A stretch of 64,000 nucleotides of DNA from contig VZTJ01000294.1 in assembly GCA_013397795.1 (NCBI GenBank), positions 3,606,831-3,670,830 of the forward strand, written 5' to 3'. Below the pieces are notes generated by a model. The model had not been told where the DNA came from. It ran no database searches and saw only the letters and a program-made list of their open reading frames with translations. Source of the stretch: Orthonyx spaldingii (taxonomy: Eukaryota > Chordata > Aves > Passeriformes > Orthonychidae). Each line of letters starts with the position of its first letter. The first letter of the stretch is position 1. Shown here piece after piece: positions 23,901-35,900 of the stretch. A program made the translations under genes and the position numbers.

Positions 23901-26900
23901 ATGACATTAAAACAGAGCTGATTAGTCCATTTTTTTTCACAGTCCAAGTAATGAGAAGCACAAATGGAGCTGATTGAATTTATGAGACTGTTACATATTT
24001 TCTCAGTGATATAAATCCACTTCTCCAGGCAAAGGGGAATGATAGCACTTGTCTGATGCAGTGTTATTCCCTTCTTTGGCATTTTAGTTCCTGAGCTGTA
24101 AGTGCTGGCAGTCCTTGCCAAGCTTCACGTGCAACACTTCTTTGTGCACAGGAATTACCTTCACAGGCTGAGGTGACACAATTCACACTTGGGGAACCTG
24201 CACTGTCCCACCTGGTCAGGTGTCCCAGGGGCACAATGCCCCAGGACTGCCACAGTCCAGGGGAGGTGGCTCCAGGGCAGCTGTGCCTGTGCTGGGCTCC
24301 AGGCCATGCTGGCAGTGGCTTTCCCTGTCCTGCCCTGGGTCAGCAGTGCTGCCATAGCCCCAGGCGAGGGACTCCCTTGCAGAAAGCTCAGGCTGGGGGC
24401 AGCAGCTGCTGATGGGAAGGCTCATAAGGAATAAAACTGAGCTAAAATTGAATATTTGTAAAGTGCTGTAGTGCCATGGTTGCAGCAGAAACAACTTGCA
24501 CAGGCATGGCACTTTACAGATCAGGAAGAGTCTGCTCTGCAAGGATTTTATTACTGCTCTGGAGTGAAGTCAAACCTGCCAGTGGAGGTGACAAACTTCC
24601 TGGCATGCCCCATGTTTAATTTAAAAGTAGGAAAATGCTACTATGGCACAATTAAAAAAGGTAACCCATACACACTGAGATGGGGGCCTCCACTCTCTCT
24701 CTCAAGTTTTGAAAATCATTGAAGTACAGGTTTCAAATGACCCAAGTTCTTCACTCCAGCTACTATAATCTTTATTCAGGCAATGTATTTTACCACTGGT
24801 GAACTGTCTCAGAAATATTGCTCTTCACACAAAGCTTCCTTCTAAAAGGATGCATTTTTCCATCTTCTCCACAGACACTTCCAAATGTATTGAAGGACTA
24901 TAGTCTTTCCGAAACTGTTTTCTTTCCCTGGGTATTTGCCCTTGACCTTAGAAATTGCTCTTTGTGCCAATTGCTAACATATCTCATGCTGAGAATTACT
25001 GTGAAATACACATTTCATAAACTAAATAACCATCAGCATAGAAGCATTAAAAAATATAAGCCTGCACTTTATTTTTCTAATAAGTATCATAGATTTAAAA
25101 AGACCCCTTTATCTATACTAAGGTACATAGGGATAACCAGATATTAATTCCATCCCCCTGTCCTCCCAGCTTTGGATAGCCAAGGAATTGGACATGGATT
25201 TGCGTGTTAAACACCAATTGACCCAAGAGGGATTTTCCTGCTGCAAAAGCCCATAACCAGAGACATTCTGAGCAATCCATCAAACCAGCCAAAGAGCATC
25301 AGGAAGGGAGCTCATGGTGTTTCTGACATTGCTTTCTATAACAGCCTTCAACATGCACTAGAAACAGTTTTGCTTTGGTTGATATTTTTCCAGATCAATT
25401 GGAAAAGAGTAGTTTGATCTCCTAAAGATGTTATTTGACCCACAAACAGGCACGGTTAGAGCACTCACTTCCTCCATTGTGAGTTGTTAGTAACACATTA
25501 CTATCAGAGACTTGAGCATCTTCCAGCAGCATACGTGAGGTACAAATCTTTTCCATTTTCCAGTAACCTATGATATTGTAAGATGGTATTAGTACACTGC
25601 TACTGGTATGTGTTAATACATGCATATTTATTAACAACAGACTAACAAGTGAAGCATTCTCTATTAGCACTAGCTTGCTAAACATTTAAACCTCTTTACA
25701 CAAAACACATTTTCACTGTTCCAGTCTAAGACTAACATTTATGATATATTTTAAAAATAAAATATCTGGGAAGAATTCAATCTGCTTTAAGAATACTTTA
25801 TGTATATGGAAGAAAAGCAGGATAACCAAAAATGATTTTCAGCAATAAACATTTGTAGATACATAGCTGGTTTTTAATATGTTGATCTTACCTTTTCTCT
25901 TCAGGTACTCTGCAATGAGAGCAGCAATATGAATATAGCACATAGCAGCCTGTAATGAGAGACCAACATACAAGGATATGTTAAAGTACACTGAATTACA
26001 GCATACATGTGATAAGGAACATGTACTTTCAGCACTGTCAAGTCATGAGGCAGAAAAGGGAAGAGAAAACGAATCTAAATATTTAAGAAGATAAAGGATT
26101 ACATGATGAAATTGTCCTCAACAGTAAATTTCACTAGGTGTCTTATACAAATGCATAGATTTTCTGAAGAAAACTATTAAGATGACTTAATAAATAAGGT
26201 ATTCCTGGGTTATGCAGTGGAATTTTGCATCACCCATTTAGTCTTTGATGAAAAGGACAACACGCTACAAATGAAACTCCTCTCCTAATCCGTAGTGGGG
26301 GAGAGGAAAATCCTTTATGTGAGTTGCTCACTGCTCATAACCTTCTCTACAATACAGCCACTGTGCCTGATGGGGGTAAGCAGCAGAGGTGCCAAAGGGA
26401 CACTGCCCTCAGCATCCCTGTCAGACAGTTTCAAGTCTTGCTCCAGCATGTATCAGGTAGTCAAGATCAGGCAAAGTGGGATGAGCATCTCTAGGTGTTT
26501 TCAAACCTGTACTCCTTATTTCAAGTATATGAGAGACACTGTATGATTCTCTTAACTCACTACTGTTGTCTGTCTTTCAAAGCCCTTTTCATCAGAACAG
26601 GTCCGCTTAAAGACAAATGGATTTCCTAGTTGTTTATTTACATTACCTCTGATAAATCTCCATTTCTTGCGTGAATCTTGGCCATGCTTTCGAGCCATGT
26701 CCTGCGTAACTCAGGTGTGCTGGCATAGGAGTTTGCTAGGCTGTACTGCAGGTCCACCAGCATCTCAGGATCCTTCTCATGCTCCTTCATCTGAGCTGTG
26801 GCCATCAAAACCGTCCTGATGCGTTTGGTCAGATCCTTCACCTCTGCTGGGAAATTAACGTTCTTTGGGAAAGATAAGCAATGCATCACTGAAACCATCC

Positions 26901-29900
26901 AAAGAGCCACACGTAGCACCCTTGAACAAGCTAAAGTTCTGCTTATGGAAGACCTCCAGCCCCTTCCCTAACTGGGCAGGCTTTGGAGCAGTCACAGTTC
27001 CAGGGCATGCACACATTGCACACAAACCCTGGATGTTTTTTCACTGAAGCGTCACAGAACTACAAGATGGCCCGAGTCAGTCACCTGTTCCTGTGCCCAT
27101 GTGCAACAGCACTGCTGAAGCCAGGGAACTGGAACAGGTGTTCCTCAATTGCTTACTGGGTGCAGAACTGGATCCTTGCACACTTTCCTCTGAGCAACAG
27201 CACTGTGTGCTATAGATAGTCCTGCTTAACTACAGTCCCAGCATGTTTCACCACGGGAATAAAGCACAAGTCTGGCTCCTGACCTTCTCACACTGTGCTA
27301 GATTAAAACAGAGTCCTTATATTACTCCCACCAGCTGTTCTCAACATATTTAGCTCAGCTCTGCAGTTTTTCTTTTTCAGATGAGCAGCGAAATACATTT
27401 GTTTTCAAACTTATTACCATCCCTTGCTTTGTTTAAAAGCAAAAACATTCAGAAAAAATAAATGACATTAAATGCTCTCTCCTCTATGTCACACAGAGAT
27501 GAGCAAGTCACAGAAGCAGTGTGACTGGCTGCAGTGCTGTGAAATCAAAGTTAGACTTCAAAAACAAGTAGAATTGTAATTACATCTTATTAAATAACAC
27601 ATCAAATTACTTCTGCTAACTATCTACCAATTTGCTTATGCTAACTTCATTATTAATCTCAGTGGAGAGATTAATACTCTAAAGTCACCTTTAGAGAAGG
27701 ACAACACCTCCAAAGTATAAAACTGGAAATGTATGTTGACAAATGTTTGGAAAAGAATTGTAAAAATTAAAAACCAGGACTTTTTTCAACAATTTTAGTA
27801 TAGAGAATGACTATAACAGCAGTGGTAACCCATCTAAGAGCCAAGCCCATTTTCCTTGCAAGTTAGCAAGGTCTTACAAAATCCAATTGTTGTGCCTGTT
27901 TTTGCTACACATTTCCTGAACAGAGGAAAGGGAGTAATTGTAGACTAAAAATTGTTTCTTAACTGCAATTGTGTTCCGTTAGTCATGATGCATGACTTCT
28001 GACACGAGGCAAATGAACAAAATAAGCAATAAATAACAATACAATTTTCAAATACAAGTATTTTTTGTTTAAAAATTATTTTCAGTTATTAAGCTTCTGA
28101 GTCACAAACACCTTCATGAACTTCAGGTTGCCTGAGAAAGACACACTATGAATGCATAAATCACTGGCTAATAAGAGACAGCAATTTTATTCCCTGAAAC
28201 ACTTGCCCCTGTGAAATTGTTGACCTTTTGCCAGAGGTAGTGATTGACAAAAAATGTTTCTTACTTTCATCTGCTTGTCTCCATTAGCAAAATTATTTAT
28301 AATTGCGAGTGAATGTTGAAATCGAGATCCGCCAATCCCCGCATCCGCTATCAGCTGGCTCACTGCTTTGATGAGCTGCACAGGGGGAGCAAATACAGGA
28401 TGCAATTAGCAAAGAAATCAGAGTTCCAGAAGAGTTTTTAACCCCTTTTTTAGTCTGACTTGATGTACCAGGCTAGTGCAATTTCATACCTGTCTTAAGA
28501 AAGTAACATGTACAAAGGCGAGGACTGTGAGTAATCTTTCCAAATTTTGTAACTGCTCACATTTTGCAGTGTAAACATGCTATTACTGAACTTTACGTGT
28601 CTGTTCCTGTGCTGTCAGATTCTGTTTGGTTTCTTCATCAGCTGTGCTCCCACTGTTGTAAGCAACACGTGAGTCAAGAATAGCCATTAATCTGGCAACG
28701 CAGCTACATTCACAGCTGTTGTCTCTCCCTGGAACTGAGCTGAGCAGCCCAAGAACAGCAGAGAATCCAGTCCAAATTGAGACTTGGCAGGAAAAATCAA
28801 GCTGCCACAGAGAATTGCCTGTCTGAGGACTCCAAGAGGATAGCCTTGCTTCAGTGCATAAAAATAATAATGATAAAAACTAATGCATGCCAGTTAAATA
28901 TTGATACCCTCACACTTCACTTACCTGTAGATGGGATCTGACTATTGATTTCTGCTTGTTAAATTCAAAGTTCTTCCTCATGAAAAAATAAAGAAGAGCA
29001 GATGCTTCTGTCTGAGTCGAACGTGACCTATGGTTACAACACTTCAGGATTTCATAGCAGAGGGAACCACAGAGATCTGCTTGTCCTTGGAAGAATGCTG
29101 ATGGGAACTATTGAAAGAAAAAAGCGTGAATATGTTCAGTACTACTCTCAGGTCTTGGTGTAGTTATTCTGAGTTAACAATTTATTTTGTTAAGCTTTCA
29201 GCAAAAACAACAGTCTCATAGTTATTCACACCAGGGGTTTGAACTAAACATAATCCCACATGCAAACTCAGATTAATTAAGAACTACACTCGGATTTTTC
29301 ATACAAACACTGTATGCCACTGAACTGGCCTCTAGGAAGCCCAGACAGCAGCTGGCACTCAGCAAGCACAGCAGCAAGGAATCTGCAAGGAATGCAGGAC
29401 AGCTAACCAGGAAAAGCGGGTGGGAGTTCTGCACTGCTATAAAAGCTGTTCAGCAGAAGGAAAATACTTTGAGAAGCAAAGTCAGTGAACTTCCAGAGGT
29501 CAAGGGTTTGAAGAGCAAGAGACAACAGAGAAGGATGGCTCTCCAAACCATATGCACTATTATCAGCAGGGTGAATGCAATAGAGGACTGAGGGAGGAGA
29601 AGTGGAAATGTACACATGGGCTATAGATCTTGAGTACTGCCTGAGGGGTTCTGCTGCAGGAACCACGATGGATCCCAGCTCCCACAGAACCATGAAGTGA
29701 GAATTCAATCCCAAAAGCTACAGGCTGAAACTGAAGGGCAATTCTGGATATTTATTCATTCTCCCCATTGCATAGAGTTCTTCTGTTCCCAACTGTCTGG
29801 TATGTCATTTAAAACTGTCTGTGGATGGTTTACTTCATATTTCCTCCAGGTCCTCAAGCTGCACTACTGGGAGAAGCATGATTTCCTCCTCCTTTCCTAA

Positions 29901-32900
29901 GATAACAACCAGAAGGAGGCCACATGGTGTAAACTGAGCTATACTCTTGTGTTTCATAGAAACATTTAGGAGCTGAGGCCAGCCTTGCTTATTCTCACTT
30001 CCCCAGAGCAACTGTTATGTGAGTGCTACATTCTGGTTGGTTTTCAGAGGATCTCATCTAAGTCTGTGACTTGGAAATTGTGCAGCCTTTGCAGTTGGCA
30101 CCAAGTGCCTAATTGCCCATGACAATTTACACACATGCAATGCAAGCAAAGAAACAGTTTGACACATAACCATATTGTTTCCCCAGTACTCTTCTATGTT
30201 TAAAACTAGGTATTTGTAAAACTGTATTAGTGTGGATGAGCTTTTGGTGAAGTGCATGGAGTACTCTCCTGCTAGTTTCTCTGGGGACAGTGGTAATCAT
30301 TCACTGCTGGATTCTGCAAACCAGGTATCTGCCATGAAGACTATGGACCTCTAGGATTATAAGCTTTCTTCCATAAGTGAGAAAAGCAGGAAAGTCAATG
30401 GATACACCACAGAGCTGGACATCACTTACCTATTTACATTAAAACTTTCTCTTTCTTAGTAAATTTTTCAATTTCAAAACCAGAACTGGTTTTTTGAACT
30501 TCTTAGTTTTAATCAGCAATAAATCAGATCATCTTTGTCAGGAATAAGTATTAATACAGTGAAGTTCAGAACTCTTTACAAGTGCCCAATTTTCCCCAAG
30601 CTGTACTTGCTGTAACATATTGATAGGCATGACTAACAGAACAAACTCAGTTACCTTGCCTACAAACAGTCGTAGAGCAGCAAAGACGTGTTTGAGAGCT
30701 GCTGCTGACTGGTTGATTTGCAGAAAGAGCATGTGTGTGTCAAAGACTTTCTTCATCAACACATTCTGGCAATCAGATTGTTGGAGCTGCCTCTGAAAAG
30801 TTCACAGACAAGACAGGACATTTTGGTTACTGAAGTGAATGAACAGAAGAAGGGTCTGCTGGACTTTACCTCAGAGTGCTCCTACAGAGATTCTTTTACA
30901 ATGTAAAATTTCTGCAGATGATGCTTTCCCAGCTTGGTGCAGACTCTTACTTGTAACCTTTCAAGAAAAGCACTTTGCTATGCCTGTACCACGCATGGAT
31001 TGTATACACTACATTTAAGGGTTAGGGTGACAGAGAAGGAACATTAAAATGTAAAAGGAACTGTTTGCTGTATGGTGGCTGTGAGACCTTCAGCAAGTCG
31101 TCTGGGCTTCCTGAAGCAATCTGAGCAATTTTTAAAGAGGCAGAGGATCCACCTGGTGACTTGCAGAGATAGAGACAGTAAGTAGTTTGGAAATCTGTTG
31201 TCAAAAATCTCTGAAATCTAGTGGGATAAGCACGATTCAGAAAAGGTCATGTATTACCAGATGCAGGACACTTCCAAGCAGAGCAGGGTTGTACATAGCC
31301 CTGGATATGTAGGACATTCTTCTTCTTCCACATCCTTCTATTCAGTTTGGGTGCTATGAACCAATTCCCTCATAAAAGACCTTCACTGAGGACTGGCATA
31401 TCCTGTTTCCCTATCCTGCTGTCTCAGACATTTCAAGTTTTCTGTGTACCTGCTCCCCCAGGCCTTCCTTTCATCCCATATCCCACCAGTTCAAGCAGAA
31501 AACCAGCAAAACATACCTGGTGATTCAAAGTGTAAAGACACAACAGGTCAAGGATTGTGAGGGAAACTTCTGTAGCAATGTTTGCCTCTGTGTCTACATA
31601 CTGTACAATGTCTGTTTCATTGGAAGTGCCTGCAGCATAAAAAAATAAAGATGAAAAACCATCTCCTGAGTGTCGTTAAAGATGATTTAATTCTGCAATC
31701 TGGTCCTTAAGTCTCATCACAGCAGAGATAGGGCCCTAACTGCACTTTTAATCAAAGTGGAATTTTGAAGAAAACTGCTCACAGGAGATGAAAGGGGAGG
31801 AAATTTCAGTCCACTCTCACCAACTGCACCAGTGATGTGAGTATATCCTTTCACTGTGTCTGTTAATCCTCAAAGGAGGAAAGAAACCTAATTGGGAAGT
31901 GGGATAGATGACTCCAATCTCATAATTTTAAGAACCTCCTGTCAAGAAAAGGTCTGTATAGAGCCTCATCTAAATCCCACAGAATTCCAGAGGGAAGTAA
32001 ATAATTTCTGTACTTACTTGCAGTGCTACTGTCTATCATCTGCAAGAGTTTAGGGTTAGAAAGTGCATTTTTGCCACGGATTATTGGTAATGTTTGAGAT
32101 CTGTGGTGCTTGTGGCCATCGTGACTTGAAGTAGAATGCATCCTGGAATAGAAAGGTACCATTAAGAACAGAAAGAAAGAATAAATTGCTATGCCTATTC
32201 AGAATTTTCCATGTCATTTACTGCAGTGCTTCTCAATGGCTGAATTATACAAACTGATGCAAAATTCTTCAGAGAAGAAAAGACAAAAAGTCAGTGAGGT
32301 GGACAAAACAAACATGTGCTGAGATTTCTTGAAATCACAGGGGACAAAACTTCCATTAAGCACTGAAAGGAAAAAAAGCATCAGCTTAAATAGCTGGCTG
32401 ATGTTTAGAAAACTGTCTTTGAGTGAAGAAGAACTGAGGTGAGTTCTGCTAGCTCAGAATATAAGAAAAATAAATCCTGCTCAAGAAAGAAATAATACAG
32501 TTTCTATGAGGTGAAAAAAATGATGACAAACTGACAATGACAGTAAAAATACATGTGTGCATATGCATGTGTTCTTTTAATCCTCTTTGATGCTGACAAA
32601 CACATCATTAATTTATAATGAGAAGCTTAGAACTAAAATACTAATGAATATAATTTTTGAAAGGATTTTATATTTGTAACTAGTATAGAATTCAGGAAGA
32701 TTTAACATCTCAGAAGGCAGGTAACTTCTCAAAATACACTTCCTGCTTATTTCTTTTAAAAATGTAGCTTCATAAATTTACATAATTAAAATTAATTCTA
32801 GGACAGAATTACTCCCTGAACTTTAACCAACAGCTTGTAAGCCAAGCTGAAGAGACTCAACTTCTTTTATGGTTTAAAGCTTTGGGGGCTTTGAAATTTG

Positions 32901-35900
32901 TTACAAGTTTTGTCAACCTTTTTTCAGTCAATGCTGTGACTGAGTACGAGGGCTGGAGGATGACAACAAAGGCTGAGGGTTTATGGAGTCAGGAATTCAA
33001 TGTGACATTACCATTGTGAAAGCAGCCCCGATGTCTGGCCAGAGGAGTTCGAACCTTTAAGGGTTCCATTATTCTGGGTGGCCTGCACAAACTTAAAAGC
33101 AGCTGCAATTTTCCTGTTAAGAGAAAATAAGTGTTGATCTGTTAGGAAACGTGACATTGATTTTGCCATGTCCCTGAAGAGTAAATGCAGGCCTGACAAA
33201 ACCTGCCATGGAGCAAGAACTGGTTCATCTGGTGACCTTTGATTTTTACACTGCATGACCTATAGACAAGTTCACAGCAGTAACATAAAATTAAAAATGA
33301 AACATCAGCGGAGACAAAGTGTGAATTCTGTTTCACAGCTGAACATGACCTCACATTTTTTCAGGGAGGCAGGAAATTTTTTTTTAATGCTGTGAAACCA
33401 TTATCTATGCCCATTAAAGCTATTCTTTCCATCACATGGATGGAAATACAGAGTTCAAGTTCCCTGGCTTGGCATATGCACAGAAATGTGGTTGAGAATG
33501 GCCCAGTATTTTGGTTTATAAATGCAATAATGGTTATCTCATCATGCAATTCATCTTTTATAGCAGGTATGTACTCAGATATCCAGAACATTACAATAGC
33601 ATCATTGGCATAAAAGAAAAAATGAAGCATACATTGGCTTCAGTTCAACAAATTTTTTCAAAAGAAAATTGATGGATACACAATCTCAATTAAGTCTAAT
33701 AAATGCTGTAATATTTAAATACTGCAACACAAAATCTGGAACTATAGAATTACCTTACAATATTGCGTTTTCCTAGGTATCTGAAATTTTGCAGACAAAC
33801 CCTGAAAGATAAAACAACACATTTTATGCCTATTAATGGCTTCATACATATGAAAGAAATGCTGAATCTTAGTGCCTCAATGACACCCATGGCAAGTGCA
33901 CCTGCTAGTAAGCAAAGAGAACAGAATGTAGTAGCTCCCAGCCTAGGGACACAGGAGATGTGGCAGCACTTTGCACACCCTTTCTCCACAGTTGAAGACT
34001 CCTGCCTGGTGAGATGGCAAAGGCAAAAACCTGGCTGCAAAAGCATCGCTTCTGAAGCTAAATAACTCACATTTCTACTACAAGATGGTGAAAAAATTTC
34101 AAAACCAGCTACCCGCATGGATTCTGCAGTCATGCATAGATTGGATTGAGCAAACCTCCCTGGGGATGTGAAAAGCAGGTCATCCTACATTATGGGACTT
34201 TTCTTATGCTTGGGAAGTTTCGGGGAGCTAAATATTTTTCTCAAGGGAAGAACAGAATCTCAACACCAAAGGGGAAACTAACATGAAAATCTCTTTTAGG
34301 AGGAAGATCCAAAGCATTATGACCCTTGTTCATGGAAATTACAACATATTGCAGGATATGGATCTTAATAATAATGTTTCATTATGACTTTGGAAGACTA
34401 TGGCAAAATTATTTAACATAGAAGAGCTATCTCAGCCCATTCCAATCAGTGGATAAACCCAAAGAAGAATTGTTTGCATCCAGCACTTTAGAATATTCAA
34501 CACAAAAGTCAAACAACCACAAAGTAAACTTACTCTAAAATGCTGAAAAAGTCTGTTATTTCTGAGAATTGTGCTCGCAACCAGTAGGAAATCAGTGCAT
34601 CTAAGGGGAGAAATTAAAATATATTATGTATCCATTACAGGGAATTAAATTTAGCCCAAAGCGTGTAAAATATGCTGATAATTATTCTAATTTAATGTTC
34701 ATTTGGATTCAGCATTCACAGTATTTTACAGCAACATAAATTAAGCAGTGAGTGCACATTTTTTACCTTCTGAAATGGTTTTCATAATGTGAAGGAAGCA
34801 CATGAGAAGACTTCTAGTTTCAGCTTGATCCAGCTTGTCAAAGCGAAGAGTTGACCCAATCAAGGACAAAGGTCTCGTGATCTGTTGAGGTGACAGCAAA
34901 GGACCTCATTAAGTACAGTGATGGACTCCCACCTCTAGCAAGCGTTTTCAACATTTGCACATGTACCTTTTCACACGTGTCAGTTCTCTCACTGTTTTTT
35001 TCATTGGTACTTGGGTTAGATTCAAGACTTGCTAAGGAAGCTCTGGAGTCAGCATGGTTTGCTGCAGAGATAGCTATTGATGAAAAAGCTGTAAATGAAA
35101 GTCATAGCAAACATGCTAAACTAAAACATTTATGGATACAAAAACTAACAAAAAAATGGAGAACTTAAAATGTGTCACATGCTGGATTGAGACAAGTGCT
35201 TTGAACTTCCAATAGCAAAGCTATTGATGGGTATGTTTAGTACTGGAAACATGCAACAAGTTGAAGTACAATGATTCAGTTTGCCATTTCACATGGCATT
35301 GAAAAGGCCTGTTGCATTCTGTAAGACCTGACCTAAAGCCACAAAAATCAGTGGAAAGATGCCTGAATTCACTTCCCTGAATTTTGAAATGGGATTTGGA
35401 GGTAGTGAACAAAGTAAGTTGTGTTTCTACTCTTCCATTAAGCCTGGAAAAACTGTGAATATTTGCCTCCATCAGACATCAGGAGCTTTCAGGAGAAACC
35501 TTGGAACTATTTTTAAGTCAGGCAGAGACTACAAGAATGAACTCAGGCAAAAGGATTTCTGAGAGCCTGAATACTAGCATCATTCCAAAGCAGGAGAGTA
35601 AGTGAAGCAGTGGAAGTAGAACAGCTTCACAAGAGAAAGTAAGTCAATCCAAAGACACCCAAAGGGAAGAGAAACATTGCATACCATGTTTCCCTGGATA
35701 TGGTATAAAAAAAGCTAACGATATCCTCCATGAATTCTAAGCAGAAAGCACAATGGATTGAGATACACACAAATCTGCCTACGTGTCTGTTCAGTCTCTC
35801 ATTTGTACCTGCAATAGAGTTCAGAACATCTTTGGAAAAGGATGTGTCCACAGAGTTTGCATGTTTCATTGCTGTCTGGCTCTGAAACCCTCCGGCTGTG

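Noticed and set aside
33114..33259. Open frame extending exon 25 upstream for about 48 codons to an acceptor-like ctatag
   Set aside because: Using that acceptor adds 146 bases (not a multiple of three), so joining it to exon 24 (phase 2) shifts frame and reaches a stop at about 33142. The shorter exon gives the expected R-K-I-A-A-A junction.
33750..34133. 127-codon minus-strand open frame over exon 24
   Set aside because: Only its last 48 bases are exon 24; the rest is intron that happens to stay open.
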